A stretch of DNA of 64,000 nt from the NCBI GenBank assembly GCA_027484055.1, contig JAIXQH010000020.1:57640-121639 (forward strand), read 5' to 3'. Position numbers and translations under genes: made by a program. Below the pieces are notes generated by a model that ran no database searches, had not been told where the DNA came from, and saw only the letters and a list, made by a program, of their open reading frames with translations. The DNA is from Verrucomicrobiaceae bacterium. Its GTDB lineage: Bacteria; Verrucomicrobiota; Verrucomicrobiia; Verrucomicrobiales; Akkermansiaceae. Shown one piece after another: positions 27,033 through 35,392 of the stretch; position 1 is the stretch's first letter; each line of letters starts with the position of its first letter.

Positions 27033-27776
27033 ATGAAAACAACCCCAGTTTCCATTCTCCTCGCTGGAATACTCCTACCAACTCTCGGCTTAGCCCAAGC
27101 ACCCGATGCGAACAAAGACCGCAAACTCGACCGCAAGGCGTTTTTTGAAGCGTGGAAAGCCGCAGATCTCGATAAAGACGGCTTCATTTCCAAACAAGAA
27201 TACGAAGCCCTGCCACGCATTCAAAACCTACCTGTGGAAAAACGCGCAGGACTCTTCACCCGCCTCGACAAAGATGCCGATGGCCAATTAAGCGCCCAAG
27301 AACTCAGCCAGTTCAAAAACCATGGCGAGTCAGGCGACAAGCCTATGAAGCGTCTCTGGGAACTCGACCTTGATAAAAGCGGCGGCATTAGCTTCGAAGA
27401 ATACCAAAAGGGGCAATTCGTCGCCAAGCTTCCTGCCGACAAGCAAAAAGCCTTGTTCAAGCGACTCGATACAGACGGCGATGCTGCCATCACCCCCAAA
27501 GACCGCCCCGAGCCATCTCCACGCAACCGTCCAGGCCAGGGTCCTTCACCCGAATCTCCACCTGCTACCGCCGAGCAAATCGTCCACAAGCTCGACACCG
27601 ACCAAGACGGATTGCTCTCCTTTGCCGAGTTCCGCCTCGGCTACAGCATGAGAAACCTCACCGAAGACGAGCAGGAAAAGCGGTTCGATAAAGTCGATGC
27701 CAACAAAGACCTGAAAATTTCCATCGAGGAACTCGCCGCTGCTCACAAGCGTTCTGAGCCAGCTCCCAAGCCCTAA
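27033..27776 (+). CDS. Secreted EF-hand protein with six candidate calcium sites
   Basis: A 247-residue exported protein (signal MKTTPVSILLAGILLPTLGLAQ). I count six 12-residue EF-hand loops: DLDKDGFISKQE, DKDADGQLSAQE, DLDKSGGISFEE, DTDGDAAITPKD, DTDQDGLLSFAE and DANKDLKISIEE. The fourth and sixth depart from consensus at the Gly position, and the fourth is followed by a Pro-rich linker. Such secreted EF-hand proteins are frequent in PVC bacteria, and their specific roles are mostly unknown. The gene is transcribed away from metF and appears monocistronic. Confidence 0.85.
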   Translation: MKTTPVSILLAGILLPTLGLAQAPDANKDRKLDRKAFFEAWKAADLDKDGFISKQEYEALPRIQNLPVEKRAGLFTRLDKDADGQLSAQELSQFKNHGESGDKPMKRLWELDLDKSGGISFEEYQKGQFVAKLPADKQKALFKRLDTDGDAAITPKDRPEPSPRNRPGQGPSPESPPATAEQIVHKLDTDQDGLLSFAEFRLGYSMRNLTEDEQEKRFDKVDANKDLKISIEELAAAHKRSEPAPKP

Positions 27777-27805
27777 AGCGCCGCTCACCGTGGCGGCCAG
27801 TTTTC

Positions 27806-27836
27806 AACCGCCAAGCCCAGTCGAAACAGCCCTCCG
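27806..27836. repeat. Dispersed 31-bp repeat, copy A
   Basis: 31 bases starting AACCGCCAAGCCCAG and ending CCCTCCG match a second copy at 29089-29119 with three mismatches. Weaker similarity extends about 17 bases to the left of both (GTGGC...TTT). It lies 30 bp past the stop of the EF-hand gene. Confidence 0.7.
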
Positions 27837-27910
27837 CCCCAAGATCTAAGCGGAATCCTAGCAGGATTCGTGTTGACCATTAATACTCTGACTGTTACTC
27901 GGTGTCCGAT

Positions 27911-28492
27911 ATGAAATGGAAATTGCTCTCACCTATTTTGTTTCTGTGGGTCACGACCTCCTCACAGGCTGCCACGGTCCTCACCATCAACATCGCGAAT
28001 CCCGCCGCAGTCGTCATCACCGGAATGGCGCACAACTCGCTGATCACCAAGGATCTCACCGTCAACTTCTTTGGCGGAATCTCCCTCACGAGCTTTTTCA
28101 CCGCCAATGAATCCATCCCTGAAGCCAACCCGCTTGCCATCACCGGAAATTGGACGGCTGCCGGAACCACCTCAAGTTACAACCAGATGGTCACCTTCGT
28201 CTTCGACAATCCGAACGTCGTCCCTGGAGTGGACCTGAGTATCTATAACGCCGCTGCACCGAATACGGATGACCAGAATTTCACCACCAGCTCCGCGCCG
28301 TTTACCGGTAGTTCCATCGTGAACATGTCTGCCTTCACCAACCTTCCAGCCGTGGGCGCAACCGGGAACGTCAACTCCGGCTTCCTCGCATCCCATGGCG
28401 GAGTGATTGGCACCTGGGTGGTGATACCAGAACCATCCACCGCGCTTCTCGGTCTGATGGGTGCTTTCAGCTTGCTCCGCCGCCGCCGCTGA
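27911..28492 (+). CDS. PEP-CTERM sorted exported protein
   Basis: A 193-residue protein from ATG 27911 (MKWKLLSPILFLWVTTSSQAA, signal peptide). An in-frame GTG at 27902 is possible but adds only three residues. The C-terminus VIPEPSTALLGLMGAFSLLRRRR is a textbook PEP-CTERM signal in its short verrucomicrobial form. The central part is Thr/Asn/Ser-rich and beta-rich (ATVLTINIANPAAVVITG, VTFVFDNPNVVPGVDLSIYNAA) with no recognised domain. It lies between the two copies of the dispersed 31-bp repeat, together with the 42-bp repeat array. Confidence 0.8.
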   Translation: MKWKLLSPILFLWVTTSSQAATVLTINIANPAAVVITGMAHNSLITKDLTVNFFGGISLTSFFTANESIPEANPLAITGNWTAAGTTSSYNQMVTFVFDNPNVVPGVDLSIYNAAAPNTDDQNFTTSSAPFTGSSIVNMSAFTNLPAVGATGNVNSGFLASHGGVIGTWVVIPEPSTALLGLMGAFSLLRRRR

Positions 28493-28677
28493 TGCGCGAG
28501 AGCCGCCGTGCCGTCCTTTCCCAGATCTACTTAAAGACAGGCTTCTTAACAAAATAGAAGATTCAGTCTGTAGTCTTGATCACCAGCCTGCTTGACTACC
28601 TCGAGTCTTTGGTGAAGAAGTGAATTGCCTCGCATCCGTGCAGGAGCTTCCCCGGCACCTTTCCCCACCTCGGAAAC

Positions 28678-29058
28678 CCACGTCGCCAGCACTGGGATAC
28701 CATAGGGAAGTGTCAAAACCACACGTCGGCAGCACTTTCATACCTTATCCGCCCCTGAAAACACACGTCGGCAGCACTCGGATACCATCGGAAAGTGCCA
28801 AACACACGCGTCGCCCGACCCGACCTAGGTATGAAAGTGCTGTTTACACAGGTCGGCGGCACTTTCATACCTTATCCTGACCCGAAAACACACGTCTCCA
28901 GCGCAGGGATACCGTAGGAAAGTGCCAAAACCACACGTCGCCGACCCAAACATTGCTATAAAAGTGCCAAATACACACGTCGCCAGCCCAAGGATACCTT
29001 ATCCCAGTCCCGGCGACACACGTTTCAGAGCCGCAATACCCGATTTCTGAGTGGGTTA
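28678..29058. repeat. Array of nine degenerate repeats with 42-bp period
   Basis: Units beginning ACACGTCG(G/C)CAGC recur at about 28678, 28721, 28763, 28804, 28846, 28888, 28933, 28975 and 29017, a spacing of 41-45 bases with 42 the mode. Within units GCACTTTCATACC and its complement GGTATGAAAGTGC both occur (for example 28731 and 28828), so neighbouring units can pair as hairpins. The whole gap 28493-29225 contains no credible gene. The only open frame (14-residue peptide repeats) has no start signal or homologous look. The degeneration, absent spacer/repeat partition and absence of cas genes argue against CRISPR. Confidence 0.8.
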
Positions 29059-29088
29059 CGTGAAATTTCCCTCGTGGCAGTGGTTTCT

Positions 29089-29119
29089 AACCACCAAGCC
29101 CAGCCGAAACACCCCTCCG
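29089..29119. repeat. Dispersed 31-bp repeat, copy B
   Basis: AACCACCAAGCCCAG...CCCTCCG matches copy A at 27806-27836 with three mismatches in 31 bases, in the same orientation. It follows immediately after the last 42-bp unit. The two copies enclose about 1.25 kb holding the PEP-CTERM gene and the array. Confidence 0.7.
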
Positions 29120-29225
29120 TGCTCTCCTCCCGACACCGAAGGTCGCAAACGCCTAGAGGAGTGATTCTTTAGCGCAATCAGCCGTAAAGACTTCAAAGTT
29201 TGGTCCGACGAAATCGGGTTTCTAC

Positions 29226-30467
29226 TCATTCCCCTTTGGATGGAGATAGCATTGCTTGGATCTCCGCGTCCGTGTGGCCGAGCTGTCTCAGAGCGCGGGC
29301 CATGAATTTTCGGCTATGTTCTGTATCTTCACCAAATGCCTTTGGAATAAGCTGCCGGCGTTGTTCCACCGTCATTTGCGCCAAGAGGATCTCCTTAAAT
29401 TCATTATAATTGCCGCCACTACTGCGAGATGATCTTTTTGCCAACTGCTCCAGATTAACATCACGATCTCCAGGCAACCGCGCGATGAAATCGGCGGTTT
29501 GTGCCGCGTCCGGCTTCGAGGCAAGTGCTTCCCATGCAAGATCGAATTTCGAATCGTCACCGGTTCGCAAGGCCATCTCATTGATGACAAATGTGTTGAT
29601 CTCTGCTGTCGAACGGGTTTTTGCCAGTGTCTCAAAAAAACCATCTGCCCCGTTAAATGACATTGCAGGCGTACTCTCTTTAGAGACCCAGTTCCAAGCT
29701 GCCTGGGGGTCAGTTTTGGTCCATTCCTCGATGAAATTGGACGGAACAAAAGAATAGTGCTGTTCCTTGGTCTCGGCACTGGTCTTGTCCCACAATGCCG
29801 CCAGTCCGGCGAAGTCGAAATTCTCTTTAAAATCCACGCTACTTCCGCCGGAACCTGAATCGGCTGATGGGAACAGGCTCATGATTTCCATAAAACGGGT
29901 GGGATCAGATTCGCCAAGCTTATCTTTAACCTCACTGGGCATGTCCAAGCCGCCAAGTTCCACTTTCCCATATTGCCTGGCCAGTTCGAGTGCGTATTCG
30001 AAATTCCGCGTTGCTTCCACCCCTACCATGTCAGAAATCAATTCCTGTCGGTCTTTCTTGCACTCCATGCCAGCCATCCAACTTAAGGCCGCTTCTGGCT
30101 CTTTCTCATACCAGCTTCTCGCTAACTGCTTTATTTGATGTTGTTCATCGTAATCCAAGCCGCTGAAGCCCGCTCGTTTCTTCCATTGCTCGATCAAGAG
30201 CGGGATATCCCCCATGGCAATATTCTCGAAAACATTGGGAGAAAAATCTTCGCGGGGAGTTTCGTCCATTTTCCGCAAGTAACCCTTCACCCGGTCCAGC
30301 ATGGGATTTTGGCGCGGCTCAACCGAATGAGGAACGCGAGACAAGGCTGATCGGCTACCCGTCATCGGCGGAGCTTCAATTGAAGCCGTGTTCGTCGGCT
30401 TGCCCGTCCAAGCGATGGCAAAGCCGAGGGTGAAAGCCGCCAGTATGCTCACTACGAGTCGTTTCAT
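29226..30467 (-). CDS. Exported helical-repeat protein of unknown function
   Basis: A 413-residue protein from ATG 30467 (MKRLVVSILAAFTLGFAIAWTGK, signal peptide or N-terminal anchor). The mature part is helical and contains recurring segments in which a Trp-Ala or Trp-Met pair follows an Ala-rich helix (EKEPEAALSWMAGM, WTKTDPQAAWNWVSKES, KFDLAWEALASKPDAAQTADFIARLPGD). Such DPxAAWxW-type helical repeats occur in large verrucomicrobial families of unknown function. The C-terminus (RALRQLGHTDAEIQAMLSP) is also helical. No enzymatic motif is visible. Confidence 0.7.
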   Translation of the reverse strand: MKRLVVSILAAFTLGFAIAWTGKPTNTASIEAPPMTGSRSALSRVPHSVEPRQNPMLDRVKGYLRKMDETPREDFSPNVFENIAMGDIPLLIEQWKKRAGFSGLDYDEQHQIKQLARSWYEKEPEAALSWMAGMECKKDRQELISDMVGVEATRNFEYALELARQYGKVELGGLDMPSEVKDKLGESDPTRFMEIMSLFPSADSGSGGSSVDFKENFDFAGLAALWDKTSAETKEQHYSFVPSNFIEEWTKTDPQAAWNWVSKESTPAMSFNGADGFFETLAKTRSTAEINTFVINEMALRTGDDSKFDLAWEALASKPDAAQTADFIARLPGDRDVNLEQLAKRSSRSSGGNYNEFKEILLAQMTVEQRRQLIPKAFGEDTEHSRKFMARALRQLGHTDAEIQAMLSPSKGE

Positions 30468-30814
30468 GGATGGCTTTATAGTCGGTATATTTCGGCCCTC
30501 CATTTTAAAATCCACAAGCGCTCGACTCCGACTCACCGGCCCACCCGCAAATCACTGTAAATTAGCACAGGTACAAACAAAGCAACTGGTCAGCACTATC
30601 CTCTCCCCCTAAGACTGCACCGTGAGTGAAACAGGCCAACGCACGGGTCTCCTCACCACCTACGCCTACGTCACTCAATCCCGCCACATCGCTTGCCGGA
30701 TTGTATGCATTTTGAAATAGAGCGACTTTATAGGTCTGATAAGTTCCATCGGACCTATAAAAAAAGCCGCCTATGCTTTCGCACAGGCGGCTTCAGAATC
30801 ATTTCGGCGGAAAA
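30468..30814. other. Gene-free stretch upstream of an exported-protein gene and downstream of rplQ
   Basis: The interval carries the likely promoter of the exported-protein gene at its left end and the rplQ terminator at its right end. A second perfect 8-bp inverted repeat (TATAGGTC 30729-30736 and GACCTATA 30751-30758) sits directly before the terminator hairpin. Nothing else was recognised. Confidence 0.5.
30758..30792 (-). terminator. Intrinsic terminator of the rpoA-rplQ operon (minus strand)
   Basis: AGCCGCCTATGC (30765-30776) pairs with GCACAGGCGGCT (30781-30792) with one internal mismatch and a TTTC loop. The plus-strand A-run 30758-30765 gives the U-run on the minus strand. It lies 23 bp past the rplQ stop. 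Confidence 0.85.
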
Positions 30815-31282
30815 TTACTCTCCAGTCACTTCGACGACGGCTTCAGAAGCCTTCTTCTTAGCGGCTTTCTTCGGAGCAGGCACTTCAGCGGCGAATTCTT
30901 CGACAGGAGCTTCTTCCTCGGAGGCTGGACGATCCACCCATTCGATGATGGCCATCAGAGCGGAGTCGCTCATCCGGGCACCGAGCTTGGTGATGCGGCA
31001 GTAGCCACCTTGGCGGTCCTTTGAAGCAGGAGCGGTTTCGGCGAAAAGCTTTTGCACGGTTTCCTTCTGGCGAAGGAAAGCGATGGCCAGACGGCGGGAG
31101 TGAAGATCGTCGCGCTTGGCGAGGGTGATCAACTTTTCCGCGACTGGGCGAAGTGCTTTGGCTTTGCCGAGGGTGGTTTTAATGCGGCCGTGCTCGATCA
31201 GGTTGCATGCCAAGTTGGCAAGCAGGGCCCGGCGGTGCGAGGCGTTGCGTTTGAGTTTAACTGTTTTGCTGCGATGTCTCAT
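30815..31282 (-). CDS. rplQ: 50S ribosomal protein L17 with acidic/basic C-terminal tail
   Basis: The first 115 residues match L17, a large-subunit protein near the exit tunnel (MRHRSKTVKLKRNASHRRALLANLACNLIEHGRIKTT, then ILRP-like KALRPVAEKLITLAKR, and GGYCRITKLGARMSDSALMAIIE). The 155-residue length is longer than the usual 115-130 because of a low-complexity tail of Glu, Pro, Ala and Lys. Tails like this are common on PVC ribosomal proteins. The gene lies 29 bp after rpoA, forming the conserved rpoA-rplQ pair. Confidence 0.96.
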   Translation of the reverse strand: MRHRSKTVKLKRNASHRRALLANLACNLIEHGRIKTTLGKAKALRPVAEKLITLAKRDDLHSRRLAIAFLRQKETVQKLFAETAPASKDRQGGYCRITKLGARMSDSALMAIIEWVDRPASEEEAPVEEFAAEVPAPKKAAKKKASEAVVEVTGE

Positions 31283-31311
31283 CGGGTGCTTCCGTTTCTA
31301 GTAATTAAAGG

Positions 31312-32394
31312 TTAGTCGTCGAGGTTTTGGGCGATCAGGTCTGCAAGACCGACCGGTGCTTCGTCTTCCGCACCGAGGCGTGGGCCACGGGATGCTGCGG
31401 CAGGTCCGGAAAGCAGGGAGGATTCAAAGGACATGCCGAGGCCGAGGCCGAGTTCGACGAGTTTGTCCTTGATTTCGTTGAGCGATTTTTTGCCGAAGTT
31501 GCGGTATTTGAGCATTTCTGCTTCTGACTTCATCGCGAGTTGGCCCACCGAGGTGATGTTCGCGTTGTTGAGGCAGTTGGCGGCACGAACCGAGAGTTCG
31601 ATTTCGTTGACCGACATGTTGAGCAACTTCTTGAGAGTGGCGTTTTCTTCGCTGGACTCGGCGGGTGCCTCTTCGAAGTCCACGGCGTTTTCGTCGTAAT
31701 TGACGAAGACGTCGAGGTGGTGACGAAGGATGGCGGAGGCTTGCAGCAACGCGTCTTGCGGGGTGATGCGACCGTCAGTCCAAATGTCGAGGATGAGCTT
31801 GTCGAAGTCGGTCATTTGACCCACCCGAGTGGTTTCCACGGAGTATTTGACGCGGGTAACCGGCGAGAAAATGGAGTCGATGGCGATGACGCCAATGGGC
31901 TGGTCCTTGCGCTTGTTTTCGTCACCGGTGGAGAAACCACGGCCAACGCGCACTTCGAACTCACAGTCGAATTTCACCTTTTTATCAAGGGTGCAGATGA
32001 CTTGGTCCTTGTTGACGACGTCGTAGATGTGGTCGGCGAGGATGTCACCTGCGGTGACGACGCCTTCTTTTTCCAACTTGATGGTGAGGATGCGGGGATC
32101 CTTCTCGTTGTGGCTAAACTTGACCTTTTTCAGGTTGAGGACGATGTCGGTAACATCTTCCACCACGCCTGGAAGGCTGGAAAACTCGTGTTGCACACCG
32201 GCGATGCGCACGGATGTGATGGATGCGCCTTCTAAAGAGGAGAGAAGCACGCGGCGAAGTGAGTTACCAATGGTGTGGCCGTATCCACGCTCGAATGGCT
32301 CGGCGGTGAACTGGGCGTAGGTATCGGTGGCGGTTTCCTCGTTACGAACGAGGCGGTTTGGGAGCTCGAAACGAGCAAGTTTGACTGCTGACAT
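31312..32394 (-). CDS. rpoA: DNA-directed RNA polymerase subunit alpha
   Basis: A 360-residue alpha subunit. The N-terminal assembly domain is visible as FTAEPFERGYGHTIGNSLRRVLLSSLEGASITSVRIAGVQHEFSS, and the C-terminal domain as SVNEIELSVRAANCLNNANITSVGQLAMKSEAEMLKYRNFGKKSLNEIKDKL. A slightly long C-terminal tail ends NLDD. It is followed only by rplQ. The genes that usually precede it (rpsM, rpsK, rpsD) are absent, and a divergent unrelated gene begins about 245 bp upstream, so the alpha operon is split in this genome. Confidence 0.97.
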   Translation of the reverse strand: MSAVKLARFELPNRLVRNEETATDTYAQFTAEPFERGYGHTIGNSLRRVLLSSLEGASITSVRIAGVQHEFSSLPGVVEDVTDIVLNLKKVKFSHNEKDPRILTIKLEKEGVVTAGDILADHIYDVVNKDQVICTLDKKVKFDCEFEVRVGRGFSTGDENKRKDQPIGVIAIDSIFSPVTRVKYSVETTRVGQMTDFDKLILDIWTDGRITPQDALLQASAILRHHLDVFVNYDENAVDFEEAPAESSEENATLKKLLNMSVNEIELSVRAANCLNNANITSVGQLAMKSEAEMLKYRNFGKKSLNEIKDKLVELGLGLGMSFESSLLSGPAAASRGPRLGAEDEAPVGLADLIAQNLDD

Positions 32395-32639
32395 GATGTA
32401 ATTGGGTTGCCGGGTTACCCTCTTGCGAGCGGACCATTTTCAGTGATGAGAATGATTTAGAGGACCGACGGCGTGATGCGACTGCTCGCGGGGGGGCGAA
32501 TAAATGCCGGTGGAGGCTGCTTGCAAAGGATTTTTTCGGCGTTTTCCAAAGAATTTTTCAATTTCCGCAAGTTTTTTGAAAATATTCGCTAGATTTCCGA
32601 TTAGATGAGTGCAGGGTACTAGTTCTAATCACAATCATT

Positions 32640-32903
32640 ATGAAATCCAAACGTAATTTGACCCGATTCACCTACGAAAGCGCCGCATTCGAGGGATGGC
32701 GCTTATGCATCAGCCGCGCAGGGACGACCTTCACCAAATATTTTCCCGATAAAAAATTCGGTAGTGGCAAAAAGTCACTCGCAGCCGCTGAGGTGACACT
32801 GGTGGAAATCAAGACCCTCATCGAAGGCGCGAAGCGAGTCGATGGGAAGCTTACGGCCACGACGATCAAGAAGGCTGAAAAGATCCTCGCTGAAGCGGTC
32901 TGA
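32640..32903 (+). CDS. Small basic protein with AP2/arm-type DNA-binding look
   Basis: An 87-residue protein rich in Lys and Arg. The segment GWRLCISRAGTTFTKYFPDKKFGSGKKSLAAAEVTLVEIKTLI has the shape of a small three-stranded sheet followed by a helix, as in AP2-like or integrase arm-type DNA-binding domains (GWRxxIxRxGxxxxKYFxDKK...A). No catalytic part is attached. It lies divergent from rpoA and 66 bp before the photolyase start. A DNA-binding role is plausible but inferred from pattern alone. Confidence 0.6.
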   Translation: MKSKRNLTRFTYESAAFEGWRLCISRAGTTFTKYFPDKKFGSGKKSLAAAEVTLVEIKTLIEGAKRVDGKLTATTIKKAEKILAEAV

Positions 32904-32969
32904 GTCGATGGCTCGCGGGGCCTGATGGGTCTGGAGTTGCGCAAGTCTGCAAGCGCTCCAGATTCAGGC

Positions 32970-34388
32970 ATGGCGAGCCTACCTCAAACTGTGATCCATT
33001 GGTTTCGACGGGATTTTAGAATCACCGACAACACCAGCCTCCTAGCCGCATCTCAAACCGGCAGGCCCGTCGTCCCCATTTACATTCTGAGCACTTGGCA
33101 GAAGGTGCATCCATGGACAGGGACGAACCGGCAGCACTTTTTATGCGGCAGCATCGCTTCTCTAGCGAAAAACATTGAGACCCTCAAAGGGACGCTTGTC
33201 ATTCGCCAAGGCCACGCAGTTGAGGAACTGAGGCGCTTGGCCGTAGAGGTGAATGCCTGCGCGATCCATTTTAATACGGATCCTGATCCTTTCGGAAAAG
33301 CCACGGAAGAGGGTGTGCGCAAGTTATGTGGCGAATTAGGGATCGAGTGCCACGGTCATCTCGATGCCTCGATGCATGGCCCGACGGAAGTGCTAACCCA
33401 GAGTGCTCTCCCATACCGGGTCTACACTCCCTTCAGTAAAAATTGGCTTGGACTCGAAAAGAAGAGTCCACGGGGAAAACCTGCTCCCTTAAACACACCC
33501 AAAGGGATCAGCTCCCACCCGCTGCCGACTGTAGAAGTCTGGGGCCTCGCGATTCCTAGCACCCAGCTCATCGAGCCCGGAGAAAGAGCCGCCCGGGAAC
33601 GCCTAAGCTCGTGCATCGCCGGGAAAGTGCAGGCTTATGCCGAAATGAGGGATTTCCCGGGAGCGAGCGGGACCACACGCATTTCTCAGGATTTGCGGCA
33701 CGGCCTGCTCTCGATCCGCACCGTTTTCGCCGAGTGCCAGAAAGCTCGTGCGGCGGCTGATCCGGCAGGGCGGGCGAGCATCGACATTTTCATCAAGGAA
33801 CTCGCATGGCGTGAATTCTACTTCGCGATTCTACATCATTTTCCGCAGGTGTTGGATGAGGAGTTCAATACCGACTGGCGAGGAATGCCCTGGGATGAAC
33901 CGGGCGATTTATTCGAGCGGTGGAAAAGTGGAACCACAGGATTCCCCATCATCGACGCAGGCATGCGAGAGCTCAAGGCCACGGGATTCATGCACAACCG
34001 TGTACGGATGATTACGGCCATGTTCTTGACCAAAGACCTTCACATCGACTGGAAACTCGGGGAGTCTTGGTTCATGCAACAGCTGCTTGATGGTGAAATC
34101 GCCTCAAACAATGGGGGTTGGCAGTGGTCGGCTGGAACGGGGGCTGACGCAGCGCCCTATTTCAGGATCCAGAATCCATGGTCTCAGACGATGAAATTTG
34201 ATCGTGACGGAACCTACATCAAGCGCTGGGTGCCAGAACTCGCCAAGACACACGCTTCACGATTTCTAGAGGCTCCGAGCGATGGCCGCCCGATCGCCCA
34301 CGACTACCCGCTGCCCTGCGTGGACCACAAAACGGAGCGCGAGCGGACACTCGCTATTTTCAAAAATCACCGTGCTGGCGGGCGTTAA
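32970..34388 (+). CDS. phr: Deoxyribodipyrimidine photolyase / cryptochrome family
   Basis: A 472-residue flavoprotein from ATG 32970 (MASLPQTVIHWFRRDFRITDNTSL). The frame upstream (from 32925) reads as non-family sequence. Photolyases use blue light and FADH- to split UV-induced pyrimidine dimers. Motifs are the antenna-domain start VIHWFRRDFRITDN, and the FAD-binding part with FIKELAWREFYFAILHHFP, GTTGFPIIDAGMREL, MHNRVRMITAMFLTKDL, WQWSAGTGADAAPYFRIQNPW. The last motif includes the conserved Asn/Asp near FAD N5. The intact repair-type motif favours a class I photolyase over a signalling cryptochrome. Confidence 0.92.
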   Translation: MASLPQTVIHWFRRDFRITDNTSLLAASQTGRPVVPIYILSTWQKVHPWTGTNRQHFLCGSIASLAKNIETLKGTLVIRQGHAVEELRRLAVEVNACAIHFNTDPDPFGKATEEGVRKLCGELGIECHGHLDASMHGPTEVLTQSALPYRVYTPFSKNWLGLEKKSPRGKPAPLNTPKGISSHPLPTVEVWGLAIPSTQLIEPGERAARERLSSCIAGKVQAYAEMRDFPGASGTTRISQDLRHGLLSIRTVFAECQKARAAADPAGRASIDIFIKELAWREFYFAILHHFPQVLDEEFNTDWRGMPWDEPGDLFERWKSGTTGFPIIDAGMRELKATGFMHNRVRMITAMFLTKDLHIDWKLGESWFMQQLLDGEIASNNGGWQWSAGTGADAAPYFRIQNPWSQTMKFDRDGTYIKRWVPELAKTHASRFLEAPSDGRPIAHDYPLPCVDHKTERERTLAIFKNHRAGGR

Positions 34389-34390
34389 AG

Positions 34391-35392
34391 TTATTTCGGC
34401 ACCTGCGCGACAAGCCGGGCGGCGATTTCTTTGAGATCCTCGACGGGGATGGCGAAGCTTTCTGCGCGGTTCGCCCGTGCGATGTTCATGCCGATGCAGC
34501 GGCCCTGTAAGTCGAGGAGCGGCCCACCGATGACGGAACGGTTTCCTAAAATATCATGCTGTAGGACGCGTGGGAATCCGCTACGGCGGGGAGAGAAATC
34601 TCCGCTCATTTGGTCGTTGCGGCTCATTTGTTCGGTGAAGAGTTCACCGCGCGCTGCTAGCCTGACCTCTACGGTTTTTGCCTCACCCTTACGGCGGTAG
34701 GTCAGCTTGACCAAGCTGCCGGCTTTACGATCTTTCAACAGTTCGCCGATGTCTTGGATCTTCTTAACCTTTTTCCCTTCAATTTCCAGGATGACGTCCC
34801 CCTTCTCCAGTCCCGCTTCTTTGGCGCCGCTCTTGGGATTCACCTCATCGATCTCTAAAACTTTGGATTTCCCATTGATGATTACGCCAAGTGCCGCACC
34901 ACCGGCAGCAGGGATTTCACGAATTTTCGCGCTAACAATACCTGCTAGCAGCCGTCGGCTAGTCCGAGTGGTCGCGCCATTTGCAACCACCCATGATCCT
35001 TGCGGCACGGCGCTCGTCGGGGCAAAGACCACTGGGAGCAGATCGCTAGCAGCCACTTTTAAAAGTGCCACATCCCATTCCGCATCCACCGCCAAGACAC
35101 GCACTTCTCGATAAATCGTCTGATCTACGGTGGCAACCAATGCTTTAGCCTCGGCCACTTCGCTAGCTTTGGTGAGCAGGTATCCGTCGCTGGAAATGAC
35201 CACTCCGTAGCTTAATCCAGTCCGTCCGTCGTTGATCACAGCGCTTGATTTTTGCAACACGAGTCGTTGTGTCTCAAATGCCGCAACCACCTCGGGCCCT
35301 GTCGTGCGATAGGCGGAATCAAGACTCTGCTGGGCGCCTACGGCGAGCGTCAGCATGAGCCATGTGATACTGAATAAGGATTTAGCGCTCAC
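34391..35392 (-). CDS. HtrA-like pseudoprotease with PDZ domain inserted in the protease fold
   Basis: A roughly 333-residue exported protein (signal SLFSITWLMLTLAVGAQ). The trypsin-like fold is recognisable by GLSYGVVISSDGYLLT, EWDVALLKV and the C-terminal GGPLLDLQGRCIGMNI...SFAIPVEDL. The catalytic His position reads TKASEV where an active enzyme has NAHVV, and the Ser position reads VIGGPLL where an active one has NSGGPLL; only the Asp (about 107) remains. A PDZ-like domain (about residues 167-245) lies between the barrel halves instead of at the C-terminus. The start (GTG 35392 or TTG 35395) overlaps the active paralogue upstream, implying coupled expression. Confidence 0.75.
   Translation of the reverse strand: MSAKSLFSITWLMLTLAVGAQQSLDSAYRTTGPEVVAAFETQRLVLQKSSAVINDGRTGLSYGVVISSDGYLLTKASEVAEAKALVATVDQTIYREVRVLAVDAEWDVALLKVAASDLLPVVFAPTSAVPQGSWVVANGATTRTSRRLLAGIVSAKIREIPAAGGAALGVIINGKSKVLEIDEVNPKSGAKEAGLEKGDVILEIEGKKVKKIQDIGELLKDRKAGSLVKLTYRRKGEAKTVEVRLAARGELFTEQMSRNDQMSGDFSPRRSGFPRVLQHDILGNRSVIGGPLLDLQGRCIGMNIARANRAESFAIPVEDLKEIAARLVAQVPK

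Noticed and set aside
28678..29058. Possible CRISPR array
   Set aside because: Whole units, not short identical repeats with unique spacers, recur; the copies are degenerate throughout, some segments are inverted, and no cas gene is present.
30597..30720. Possible 32-codon small gene ending near 30720
   Set aside because: No start signal, no hydrophobic or family character, and too short to distinguish from chance.
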